A stretch of 64,000 nt of DNA, taken from NCBI RefSeq assembly GCF_022539505.1, contig NC_061514.1, positions 246,810,124-246,874,123 of the forward strand, given 5' to 3'. This DNA comes from Lolium rigidum (taxonomy: Eukaryota > Streptophyta > Magnoliopsida > Poales > Poaceae). The number at the start of each line of letters is the position of its first letter. Within the stretch, counting starts at the first letter, position 1. The notes beneath the pieces are model-generated. The model saw only the letters and a program-made list of their open reading frames with translations, had not been told where the DNA came from and searched no databases. This document shows, piece by piece, positions 46,771 through 59,389 of this stretch. Made by a program: the position numbers and the translations under genes.

Positions 46771-48554
46771 AAACTAAACTTCGTTCTCGAAGTTTGAACT
46801 CTCTCACGTTTCAGAGTGTGGAACTGACTTGTGCAGACTACAACTTTTCTCGAACTCCGTGGTAATCTTACTGGATATAATTGAATATTCCCCTTGTCCA
46901 GATTCTTCCTGGAATCCAATAGTGTCTGTCTCTGAATAGTGTCTTCTTACTTTAATTCTATGATTTCTTCCAACACTATAGACTTGTTTCCTTTCTCATT
47001 GAAGATTCAATGATTGGGACTTCTTCTTGTGCTGATAGTCTTAACTGATGACTAAGTTGATAACCCTTAGTAGTTGGTAAAAATAGGTCTTTGTTTTCCC
47101 TTACTACCAAAAATACGATAATGGTACTTAGTATGGTACTTACCATGGAATGGTCTTGATAGTTTATTTCACTAAGAATGGATTAGACTCACTTAGTCTA
47201 TCCAGTCATGGATTATGATTGATACCTATAACTCTCTTGGTTCCTTTAGGTTCCATGAAAGGAATCTTTCAATTAGTATTTAATTTTGGTATGGTCAATC
47301 TTCTTCGGTCTTTGGACTCCTTAAGCTTTATTTGGTCTTCAATATTTTCTTCGTCCTACTCCATTATCCTTGGCTTACTTGAGCTTTTATACTTCTGAGT
47401 AGATATTGATCACTTTCTCAAGTTATAGTCTAATTCTGGCTTCCTCGATGTATGAACCTCGACTTCTTGTCTGACATCCTTCTGAAGTAGTGTCCAACAA
47501 TCTTATGAAAATAAGATCGAACTTCCTCTCAGTTCAGACCTTCTTCTTCTACCTTGCTCAAAATATTGAGTCCTGGTATATCCAACTCAATCTTTACTCT
47601 CCCCCTTGGAGTTTTCTTATGATCTTCAACTCCTTTTTCTTCCAAACATTGGACTCATGGTTAGAATATTGGTCTAGGTGTAGCTTATGGTTTGTACTCT
47701 TCTAAGGTTTCGCGAAGAATCATTGTGGTGTATCCACACAATTCTGGACATCCGATGTGAATCCTTCGACTGAACGTTTATAGGTCACAATTATTTGGCA
47801 GATAAGGTTTTATTTCTTAACCACTTCTTGTTACAAATAATCCAATTGTGGACTACTTGATACCAATTGTGGCTATTTGATAACCAAAAGTGAACTCTTT
47901 TATAGGTTCTAATCAACTGGACAAGACATCTACTACTTTATCTCCCAGTATTAATTGATCCTATACCAACTGTGGTCTTCTTACATCCGCTATGGTTTCA
48001 CATGTCATCTACCTTCTTTCAGGGTTTATTTTGCAAGAAAAACCACTTGCTGACACTATGAATATAATATCCTAAGTGATTTCACATGCATTCCATCTTC
48101 CATAATGATTATGGTTCTACTTCTGCTTCTCCATAATCACCATATTTATCACCTTCATGCTTCTTTCATACTAAAGTACTCCTCTGTTGAGGTTAAGCAT
48201 GAGTTTTGATTGATTCTTCCTTCAGAGTATTGTGGTTGCTTCCCAGAACTTTGATTCCTTCATCTGATGAACCTTCATCTTATCTTTAGAATCTTCAGAA
48301 TTCGTCACTTCCTCACACGGATACCATTACCCTCTAGATATATAACATCAAGTAGAACTTGATATTGCAACATGCACTTGCATATCAAAGTCAAACTTCA
48401 TGTATGGATCTAGTCAATCAATGAAAATCCAATGAAAATCCAATAAAATCCAAGAAATCTAGCTTTGTGCTTATAATACACACCATCATAAGCCTGAATA
48501 TAGTAGTTGAGTAAGACATCTCTAAACATCAGGCTAAGATGTGTAGTATGTTAC

Positions 48555-49048
48555 CACTGTTCAAAAAATCGGCCGAGATACCGATTTATCGCCCGATTTA
48601 TCGTGAATCGGGTGGTAACCGATAAGATTTTTGCATATCGGCAAATTTATCGCTCCACCGATATTTCTGCCGATTTTCTACCCGAGAACCGATATTTCGC
48701 CCGATTTTCACTCTCATGGCCGATATTTCGCCCGATTGTTAGTTAAATTTTGATGGAATTTGTTATGGCATTCGATATTTTCGTCCTATGGTTTTGTAGA
48801 ACTATGCATTAGCTCCAATTTTTTATTTTTATTGATTTAAATGCAAGAAATCAAGGTAATACTTCCATTCAATGTTCCAATATTTTTCTGTATAGCATAT
48901 TATAGAAAATTTAGTGTCAAAAATTAGGATTTACAAAAACTAAGCCGATAAATGGCCGACCGATAAAATCGATTAATTGGCAGATAAGCGATTAATCTCC
49001 ATTGTAAGGCCGTCCGATAAGTTAAGATTAACAATTTCTTGAACATTG
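48555..49048. mobile_element. hAT-like MITE with CCGAT-rich interior
   Basis: The termini are CACTGTTCAAAAAAT and, in reverse, CAATGTTCAAGAAAT. Flanks GTATGTTA / GTATATAA are a possible decayed 8-bp duplication. The interior holds repeated CCGATTTATCG and CCGATATTTCGCCCGATT units, with the complementary CCGATAAA units at the far side. It is non-coding, 494 bp. Confidence 0.6.
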
Positions 49049-49497
49049 AGTATATAACACCACATAAGATAGGTTTATATCGTGATACTTAGCACGAATA
49101 TATGGCATACTACTATTTGTCTTGACATTTACCTGAATTGCACAATTTCAATGAGACAAACTTGAACAATTTGGTCTAGAATGGTTGTGGTTGACCTAAT
49201 TTCGTTTCGAAGTACTAACTTAACTTCCGTTAGGTTGAGGATTACTTCACATGGTGTCTCTAGGTTCTAACATGGGTACTTCAAACACATAACTATTAGA
49301 GCATAGCTCGTATACTTCCAAGTGTTTCTACAATGTGGCTATGGTCCTGGTATACTTGATACATTTACCATGATTTTGGAATATAACTCTATGTACTAAT
49401 ATCTAACTTCTCATCATACTCCTCCTAATAATTAGTTATGATGTTATACTCATCACATAATGACTCTCAAGTGAATCATATATGATCAGCAACTCTA

Positions 49498-50743
49498 TGA
49501 TAACCCACAAGTATAGGGGATCGCAACAGTCTTCGCGGGTAGTAAAACCCAATTTATTGATTCGACACAAGGGAAGACAAAGAATACTTGAAAGCCTTAA
49601 CAGCGGAGTTGTCAATTCAGCTGCACCTGGAAACAGACTTGCTCGCAAGAGTTTATCAGTAGTAACAGTTTTATAGCAAGTAGCAATAGTGAAATAACAG
49701 ACAGCAGAATAACAGAGACAGCAGTAGTGATTATAGTAAACAAGCAGGATTAAAATACCGTAGGCACGGGGACGGATAACGGGCGTTGCATGGATGAGAG
49801 AAACTCATGTAACAATCAAGCAGGGCATTTGCGGATAATAATAAAACGGTGTCCAAGTACAAAGCAATCAATAGGCATGTGTTCCAATTATAGTCGTACG
49901 TGCTCACAATGAGAAACTGTTATCACCAGAATTTGACCGAGTCAGAGGTGGGCNNNNNNNNNNNNNNNNNNNNNNNNNNNNNNNNNNNNNNNNNNNNNNN
50001 NNNNNNNNNNNNNNNNNNNNNNNNNNNNNNNNNNNNNNNNNNNNNNNNNNNNNAGTGACAAGCATTAAGCATAACAAGTTGCAACAATATCATCAAAGTA
50101 CCAATTACGGACACTAGGCACTATGCCCTAACAATCTTATACTATTACATGACCAATCTCATCCAATCCCTACCATCCCCTTCAGCCTACAGCGGGGGAA
50201 TTACTCACACATGGATGGGGGAAACATGGCTGGTTGATGAAGAGGCGTCGGTGGTGATGGTGGCGATGATCTCCTCCAATTCCCCATCCCGGCGGAGTGC
50301 CAGAACGGAGACTTCGGCTCCCGAGACGGAGTTTCGCGATGTGGCGGCGTTCCGGAGGGTTTCCGGCGACTTCGACTTCCTCCCGTGCGTTTTAGGTCGA
50401 AGGCAATAAGTAGTCCGAAAGAGGGCGTCGGAGGCCAGCCGAGGCCGCCACACACTAGGGCCGCGCGGCCCCTCCCTGGGCCGCGCCGGCCTAGTGTGTG
50501 GGGCTCTCGGGCCCCCACCCGGCTCGCCCTTCGGCTCCGCCAATATTCCGGGAAAATAGGACCTTCCGCATAAATTCCGAGGATTTTCCCCGAAAGTTGG
50601 ATTTCTCGCACAAAACGAGACACTGTAATCAGTTCTCGTCGAAAACAAGCGTTAGTCCGTGTTAGTTGCATCCAAAATACATAAATTAGAGGCAAAACAA
50701 TAGCAAAAGTGTTCGGGAAAGTAGATACGTTTTGGACGTATCA
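49498..50743 (-). mobile_element. Solo LTR (second TGATACG family), with an assembly gap
   Basis: CTCTA is duplicated at 49493-49497 and 50744-50748. It starts TGATAACCCACAAGTATAGG and ends ACGTTTTGGACGTATCA. Its right half is the reverse complement of the fragment at 12583-12771. No internal region is present. The 100-N gap lies inside it, so the true length is unknown. Confidence 0.88.
49954..50053. other. Assembly gap (100 N)
   Basis: This is exactly 100 N inside the solo LTR, so its true length is unknown. The ORF reading through it is an artefact. Confidence 0.99.
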
Positions 50744-51221
50744 CTCTACCATGTAAATAGACATATTTTTATTCCTATCACTTTTCCTTACCTCCCATGA
50801 TTGACTCATCATGGTCTATACTACCTCATATAACTTATATTTATCTCTTATTATTAGTTGTTTCACAAGTTTGGATGAATTTTTACTTACCCATTACTTG
50901 TCTTGGTATACATCTTCCAATAGGATATCTTCCTTATGGTTGTATCCTCTCTTTGGACTACCATGTATTGTATACCAACTATGATCTACTCATCTATTGT
51001 TTTAAGGATTTAATGGTGTGCTACATAGTTTGGATTGTCTAACTAACTTCACTTAGAAAATATAAGTAAGAAATGTTGACTCAAGTGTGTCAGGATTATT
51101 CTCAAGTGAATACCCATCTCAAGTCATAATAAGATTTGGTTTATCTAAGAAAACTTCCTATAGACACTACCAAACCTATAGGTCTCCTTTAAAGGGTTTT
51201 AATCCTAGGGTCAAAGCATTT

Positions 51222-51233
51222 GCAATGATACCA
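51222..51233 (-). other. Primer-binding site of the giant element (partial tRNA-iMet match)
   Basis: On the minus strand TGGTATCATTGC lies 2 bp from the LTR end. The first eight bases match the initiator tRNA-Met primer site TGGTATCAGAGC. Confidence 0.65.
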
Positions 51234-54200
51234 GCTGTGGTGACCCAGCATATCACTGCATGGTGTAGTATGCAAGTCATTGACATAACACCAATGAAAA
51301 ACCGTTCCACTAGTATTACATCGCTTAGAGTGGTACAACAGAAACATATGCGGGTCCAAGGCATGTCTATAGAATTAAAACACCGACTCTTTACAGAAGA
51401 TCAACATAGCCTCCTACTTTACAATGAGGTAAGACTGCAAATAAACTCCAGAAGAACGAATCGTAGTCTAAACTTATCACGAACTCTATCTATGGATAAT
51501 TTGACTAGCTATAAAGGCTATGATTGGATTCTAACTAAATCGGAGCTAGGTTTAGGGAGTTAGTTCCCTTCTATTGCTAATATAGGGTTTCTCCTTGTTG
51601 GATGTCGTATTTTACTCTTCTGATAGGGTCTTGTTCCTTGAAGCAGTTGTTGACTCCTCGGCCTTCGAGTTGCACTGTAGATTCTCCTTTGATGCCTCCA
51701 TATCTAAGCAGGGGATTTAAGGTGGGATGAGTATGAGCGTACTCAAGAAGTTCATTATAGGAAAGAGGTATTTAATGCACTAGATACAGCCATGGACCAG
51801 AAAGTCCAAGGCAATGCAGGTTTTTGTAATCATTTCTTCAAAAGGTTGCTTTTATTCCGAAGAGCTATGTCCGTCAGCCTTCACCGGGTGTCTAGAACTT
51901 CATGGAGTTCCTTTCCGGCCGCGTTCGCAGTTCCATAACCCAGAACAGGGAGTGACAGGTCACGATTTGATACACTCTACAGAGGTGTGTTACTTTACCC
52001 ATAAGAGATCTTATCCTTGTTGCCAGCCGGGCTTAAGACTCCGTCCACACTTCCTTGGTGTGAGGCCACGTATAAGCCATTGCCAATCATTGGGCCTTCC
52101 CGCAACCCCGCATACCCACCCTTTTGTAAGTCTGTCCTATCGTTTATCTATAGGTAGACTGACCCAGGCAAAATTTCCTCCCCTATACCATAATGGTAGA
52201 CCGTTCCGGACATTTTCCATGCCCTCTCCTTTACACTATAGATAGACCGACCCAGACAACCCTTACAATCCCTCATAGGTACATTCCGCAGTAGAAGCAA
52301 TGTGTCTCTCCCCGGGGCTTCCTCCCCGCCTAAGCATGTACATGCTGGCCACCTGTAGTTGTACCCGTTGGTATGCGAGAGGGAAAAGAACAGCTGACTA
52401 CTCTGTCCCACTACAGATCTTATGGTAAACACGGGTATTACGGCACAAGAATCACATGACGACATTTGTTGTTAATCCTAGATGGATACAAACCCATTGC
52501 AATGGAACCTCCACCATACTCATACCATGGTTCCATTGCCCACCACATAGTCATATTCATAGTTATGAAATTAGCATTTTTTGCTTTTCATGCAAGAGTG
52601 GTAAGTATAGTACTTTGCAAGTAATTTGATAAAAATACTAAAATTGACATGAGCAAGCGATGAACTTGCCTTTCTTGACTGCAAGATTATGCAGGCAAGG
52701 TCTTCGATACTCAATAACTCCAAATTCTAAAATAGCATCATCGTCCGGTAAGGACGATGCTTAAAAGATTGGCAAGGATGCAATAATGCATAAGTATGAG
52801 ATGCAATCGCTCTAAGCGTGACCTAAACCCGATGATTTAGGATTAGTGAGTTGGTATGATTGGTTTAGGGTGTGTTGCACTTTTTAGAGTGATACACAAA
52901 CAAGGTTCTTATTAGGGTTTTGTTGTCTTAGAATCATAAACAGATGGTAAAATGCATAATAACAATCATACACACCAAGGGATAGTAGTTGTATAATAAG
53001 TAAAGGGTAGTTTTCAATTTTAAGTCCTATAGTGTATGGTTGATGATTCCTTGTTATATACTTCAAAAGAATAACCTTTGAAGAACATGTTAATTAGGAA
53101 ACAATAGGTATTTGAAGTAGAAACTATTTGCTTCTATGGTTTACCATGGTTCTCAATTGAGTTTCCTAATTAAGTATTGTATGGATCACACTAAGGTGGG
53201 ATTGAGTTCCTAGTCATGTAATGGTTGCATGGTTTGGTTAAGCAAGGGCATACTAAGCAATTGATTATAATTGGTTTCTACCATGGTTGTTTATATCTTA
53301 CGGGTGATAGTTGACTAGGGTTTATAGGTCCTATTAGGTAGGACTGATGATGATTCTTTATTTTCTTCAAAAGAATATCTTTTGAAGAACATATTATTTA
53401 AGTAATAAGAAGTATTTCAATTATGGTTGAGGTTGTCTAGGGTTTGCTATTGGATTCACTAAGTAAAGAATAGTTGGTTTCTAAATAGGATGATTCATAA
53501 GTATCTAACATTAGCAGGGTTTAGTGGAGTATGGTATGTAAGGGCAAACATCAATCATGGTTACTATTAGGGTTGATCAAATTGGTTTGATACTAAAGGT
53601 GGTCAATTAAGGATGACACCTTGGTAATAGGAATTAGGGTTTACACTTGCTTGACCCTATTTAATCATCTAGGTTTGATGGGTATGCATACATGGAATAC
53701 TAAATTCTTAGTGATAGGGCTCCTACATTTTATGTGGACATGGCAAGTAATTAGGTTCTATTATGGTTCTATGATTTAAAAGAAAGTAAGACGATCCCAT
53801 GGTATAACCTAGGGTTTAGGTTTAGAAACAAATTAGGGTTCATATAAAATACTAGAGTTAGGGTTTTAGGGTTCCACATGAAATGATGAGGTTGTAATCT
53901 TTATTCAACATGGAATTAGGGTTTCCTATTTGTGATGCAACTCTTAAGGTAATAATTTGATTATGGAGTTGAAGTTATTAATAACTTTGAATTGAAAATA
54001 ATATTGGACTTGGCATTTTATTATTTTTAAAGAATTAATAATTAAGACAATTATTAATTAGGGTTTAAATTCTTTTAATAAGGATTTAATAAGTTAGTAA
54101 TAAAGGAAAATTAGTTTTAATGTTTTCCTTATTTTCTTACGGGTTTTTGTTTATTTTAGAAAAGTTTAACTAATTATTGAATTTGATCTGAATTTAGAAT

Positions 54201-54576
54201 AAAAGAAAAGACTTAATTTATAAGTTTAAAACACTTAAATTTTTATTAAAAATAAAAATTTCATATTATATTTTTATTGGATAGACTTGACTTTTATAAG
54301 AATTTTGATATCTCATTTTTATTTTTAGGAGTTAAAATGAATTTTCTACATTTATTCAAAGTTGCAGATATTTTCTGGATTTAAATTAAAAATGTAAAAA
54401 CTAAAGTCATCCGAGTTAAACTACCCACATAGTCACTAACCAGTGGGCCAGAGCCACGTCAGCCGCCACGCGGCCTTTGACTGAGGTCAAAATCGCCGAG
54501 GTGGCGCTGGAGTGGCCGGCCGGCGGCCAGGCGCGGTTGACACCGGCGATTCGGCGCTCCCGCGTCTATGCTGAGG

Positions 54577-57500
54577 TGTAACATCCTGATTTTTTTCGGA
54601 CTGATTTTTTTTTCTCTAAAACAAAGGATGTTGCAACACGGTCAAATAAAACAAATATTTTATTTGAAGTTACTAAAATTAATCCTCTGGAATTACTTTA
54701 TTATGAGACAAGATTAATTTCTCTTAGCATTTTTATTTGAATTTGCTTTTAGTTGACAATTCTTTTCTTAGTTGGTTCATTCTTAAAACCCCTTTTGGTT
54801 TGGCTATGGACATGCACGTACATGGTTGGATCCTATGCCTGCTATTTTTCTTTCCCTATCTATCACTCACTCTCTCTCTTCATATCATTTTTTTCATGTA
54901 CCTAGCTATCTGCATGCATCGGGAAATGCTATCTCCCTTCTCTTATCCTTTCCTACGTAGCTAGCTAGTACAAAATGCTCCTCACGTATTCTTTTTGTTC
55001 TACCGATACAACACCAAAGCTAGCAGCACACTGCGTTTTATTTTGTTTGCCTAGTAGCAGCGATGCAGCCCAGCCAAGTAAGCCCACCGTAGACCCAACC
55101 AGATCAGCAGCCCAGCCAGTCGGGACAGTACTAGACAACCCTGAGTCCTCGCACGCTAGGAGACCGATCACAACACGTACAACGTCCACATCTAGCACTT
55201 CAGCCGAGCCAAGCCCTGCCGCCCAAGCGAGACTCGCTCGCACGCACGAGGACACCGCCGCAGGACCAGGCAACCGAATCATCGCATTGCATCTTCATCC
55301 CTAACGCACGCACGTACATGAATGCCAGCGAAAACGCCATCCATAAACATCAGAAACTGTTGTCATTACTGCTTTCAATCTCTCTTTGATTCTATCCATT
55401 AAAATGCACCGTTTTGCTCCTATTTAGTCCTGATTCAACCCCAGCCCCTCTCCCTTTTCCATCTCGCCCCGCTGCCGAAGCTCTAGAATCACCCAACAAG
55501 TCAATCTCGCGAGAACGCCGTCGGACGCCGTTCGCGTTCCCGACGATCCCGACCACCAGTAGCGGAGCTGCTGCGCCAGGAGGATCACATAACGAAGGGG
55601 AGTTCATTCACGGAACCAGAAGGCCGAGCTGCTGACCATCGACGACACCCACGGCAACGCCCTCGACTTCGGCCACCGACTTCAACCACGAACTGCGTCG
55701 CGTTCGGTGAGCACCAACAGAAATCCTCGCACACACACGGTTGGGATAGTTATGCCTACCTCCTAGACATGGTTTTCAGCCGTAGTTTTACAGTTTGTCG
55801 AGTCGCCGGTGAACCGAATGCCACCGGATGGCATCAGCGTTCTAGCACATTGCACAACTCGAATTCCCACAAACCCAACATAGAAAGCGTGTCAAATGAT
55901 TCCATAAAACTAGTAGTGGTATTAGTTTTCTCATTTGATGGGGGAATTTCGAATTTATGAATGCATGCTTGTATTGTCGTGTGTTCATTGTCTAGACCGT
56001 AGTCTGCAACTTGCTAGAACAGCTGTAGATTGTTTCAGAGCATGCATACTAGGTTTGATACATATCGCTATATTCCATGCTTCTAGATGTCTACAAATCA
56101 TTTGCTTCATTAAAAAGGATTATGAACTTACTAGTAGGTGTAGTTGCATATGCTTAGCTGTTATACTCCTGCTAGTCATGCATCTATATTTTCGTCAGTA
56201 CCTTGTTTGATCTTAGCTCATGCACCTGCTTGACTAGAGTATTGTTTGGTTTGGGTACGGTCAGCAGATCATATCAAGTTTTTGGTACATTTTATTTTAG
56301 TGGCGACTGATTCAGTAAATTTGAGTGATGCGTTTTAAATAGAGTTCTGCAATGGCTATGCATGTTTTGTCATAGGGAAAGTACTAGATTTCTTTGTGAC
56401 TATACGAGCATCCTTGCTATATTGTGGTTTAGCCAGTTTGATTGTTTTAGTAGAACATGCCAGGTTGCTATAAATAAAATATGATGTTGCTTATCATGAT
56501 CTGAGACTAGGGTGATCGTATGTTTTATTTTAGTGCTTGATGTTCATCAGGTAGATTGATTCAGCATGCAATTCTTTTATGAAGTGAGTTAGTTCTTTAT
56601 AAGATTACCACAATCCTTGACGTGTCTTGTTTGATCGGTAGCTCATAGATATAGTTAGTTATTGGTATTTATGATGTAAGTGCCTTATGATGTGAAGACA
56701 TATGTGTGGATTTTGTGGCTTATCGTTCATAGTGAATCATGTATCTACATACATGATGCTTAGTTCTTGTTAGCCTAGTAGGTTGGGTTGATTAGTTTAG
56801 TTGCATTATAATTGTTGCTTGCAAATTACCATGTATAGTCAAATAGTATTTTAATTCTAAGATGTATAGGTTTATTTGCTACTTTAGATTAATATGTTCT
56901 CTGAATAGTTTGCTGCTGTTTAGAGCGATTGTTTGCTGCTGGTAGAATATACCATATTATTTCTATATGTTGCTTAGACTTCTTTTCTTATTATACCTTA
57001 TGCTAGAATAAAGGTAGAATTTGTTTTATTGCATGATTAGGACTTGTTACACAAATTCAGTAGCTTATTGTAGTAGTAGTAGTGTGCGTGATCATGATTG
57101 ATCTATATTATAGTTATATATGTTGTCCATGTGATACTCCATGTACTAACCATGTGTGTTACATAAAAAGAGATGGTAACTTATTTTCATGTCAGTATTG
57201 CACACTATATATTGAAGTGCCTTCATGCCTACTAGTTAGGATACCTTTACATGTTGAATAGATAGTAGCATGTTATGTTCTTGTATAATTCTAGATTGTT
57301 TGTGCATTACATATTAAAACAGTATCGAGTTTACACGTTGGCTTGATATATCTTCTAAAATAGTTTATCACTCTATATAGAGCGATCCAGATAACCCAAA
57401 TCCCGTACGAGTCATTCCGGTCTTTTTCGTGTACTCTATGTAAGCCGAACGAGCGACAGGACCTATTATTTGGATAATTTCATTTGGATCTTATGCACTT

Positions 57501-59337
57501 TTCATTGAGTTTTATTTTTGTGTATTGCTTGTATTCATTGGAATTGTTATTGCTTCGATACGACGATTAGGAGGGAACGGAGAGTGGTACAATCACGATC
57601 AAGGAAGTGGAAAGCAGGAGTTTGACAACGAAGGCATGCCCTCTCATCATATTTTATCCCAGTTTTACAAACTGCATGCTATTTTATGTTTTACAAATAT
57701 ATATATGCTATTTTATTCCAGTAGCTAGCGTGTCGATTGACACACCAACCCTGATTCGCTTGTCGCCTTTTACTTGATACCCTGAGTAGAGATTATATAA
57801 TAATCCTGATAGAGTAGAGATGTTTAGCATGCTAAATAATCATTAGGATACTTCCTATTGCCTCTTTGGAGGAATTGATCGACCTTCGGGTCAAACATAC
57901 CCTTTTGAAAGTTGTTGAGCTCGTTGAGCTAGGCTGATTAGCCGTTGTTGCTTCCTCTACTCTCTCTCTCTCTCCTACTCTAGGTGAAACTTACCATCTA
58001 AATATGGCGCGGGCGACAGCTGAATCAAATGTTGAAGGAGCGATTGGCTGCCCTTCACAAGTTGGAGGGAGCAATCCGTCGTTCGTGCCGCTTAAGGGTC
58101 CTAATAAGTCTTGGATTTGAAGATTGTGACAACCGTACAACCACATGCTCTATGGGCACTGGCCTGATTAAGTAAGTTAGTCAGCCTTAGGTGTTGATGT
58201 CGCCGTACCGCAGATGAGGTGGCTGCCTACGGGAGAACCTTCGACACAGATGGGGGGACCGGTTTGAGGACGTACTCTCAGTACCGTGCGCCAGACCCGG
58301 TGAGCAATCCGTCGTTCATGCCGCTTAAGGGTCCTAATAAGTCTTGGATTTGAATATTGTGACAACCGTACAACCACATGCTATATGGGCACTGGCCTGG
58401 TTAAGTAAGTTAGTCAGCCTTAGGTGTTGATGTCGCCGTACCGCAGATGAGGTGGCTGCCTACGGGAGAACCTTCGGCACAGATGGGGGAACCGGTTTGA
58501 GGACGTACTCTCAGTACCGTGCGCTAGACCCGGTGGGCATGTCCCATCTTTGGGGGATCTAGCTAAAAGACCTTGTCACGATCCCTCTGCCGGTACACCA
58601 ATTGGTGTGTATTAAATCAGCGACGGCTGGTGGGCAACAAGACGGGGTTGTGTCGTGTGGGCAAAGTGTACAACCTCTGCAGAGTTAAAACTTTTCGAAT
58701 AGCCGTGTCCACGATCATGGACGACACATGAATCCTTCTTGACATACAGGAACCTGTCTTGCTATTTCCCTCTTTGTCTCTCTCTCTCTCCTTTCCTCCT
58801 TTCCCCTGGAATCTGAATCCCATGGAATACTTGAGTTGTCGAGGACAACCGCATTGATGAGAAATATTACACTCATTATAAAACATGTTTTCGTCAAAAA
58901 CTGCTTTTATCAAATATATTGCAAATAAAATTGGCTTTTATGCAAAAGAACCTACAGCCTTCCTTTGAAGCCTCATGTAGATATATTAGGTCTTGCATCG
59001 AGGGGGCATGTTGAGTACGAAATGTACTCATGGCAAAACTTTTGTTGATATTCAGAGTACTACAAAGACAAGGAAGACTACAACAACTACGACGACATTG
59101 AAGAGTGAGGCCTCGTGGACTACATCAACTGCCTGTGGCTGAGATGGAGTCACTTCACGTTTTATTTATCCGTTGTGCTTTCTGATTGTAATGAATGTCA
59201 CACTATGTGGTTATTCAAACTTTGTAATTAATCTTTTGTACGTCTGTAATGATATACATTTCGCTGTGTCGTCAACATTGATCTTGGGATTGACGAGTAA
59301 CACGGGAGGGTCGGAAAGTTAAGTTCCGGTTCTCACA
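54577..59337 (+). mobile_element. Very long solo LTR (4.76 kb)
   Basis: TGAGG is duplicated at 54572-54576 and 59338-59342. The left LTR copy of the giant element reads straight across this point (CTGAGGTACTGG), confirming the insertion. The unit runs TGTAACATCCTG to CGGTTCTCACA, with no gag-pol and no internal LTR boundary seen. It carries the CTCTGCAGAG...TTCGAATAGCC block at 58675-58702, as does the LTR at 1-3083, so the two are related LARD-type LTRs. ORFs inside (for example 54975-55304) have no domain. Confidence 0.75.
58069..58534 (+). repeat. Tandem duplication, two 233-bp units
   Basis: Units 58069-58301 and 58302-58534 both begin GAGCAATCCGTCGTTC and end CCAGACCCGGT or CTAGACCCGGT. 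They differ at about 7 positions by eye. The duplication lies in the 3' part of the long solo LTR. Confidence 0.95.
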
Positions 59338-59389
59338 TGAGGTACTGGTTGGAGGCGCGGCGCTATGCTGAGCCTAAGGGTGGCGGCGC

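Larger units (their letters stand above)
46758..51235 (-). other. Internal non-coding domain of the giant element
   Basis: This is AT-rich, with no ORF over 100 codons that carries a domain on either strand. It contains a hAT-like MITE (48555-49048) and a solo LTR (49498-50743). Confidence 0.65.

Noticed and set aside
54975..55304. 109-codon Ser/Thr-rich ORF
   Set aside because: It lies inside the long solo LTR, is low complexity, and is matched by an antisense ORF.
57060..57090. GTAGTAGTAGT microsatellite-like run
   Set aside because: It is too short to list as a separate repeat.
58069..58534. Considered as a CRISPR or satellite array
   Set aside because: There are only two adjacent long units, without spacers; it is a plain tandem duplication in a eukaryotic LTR.
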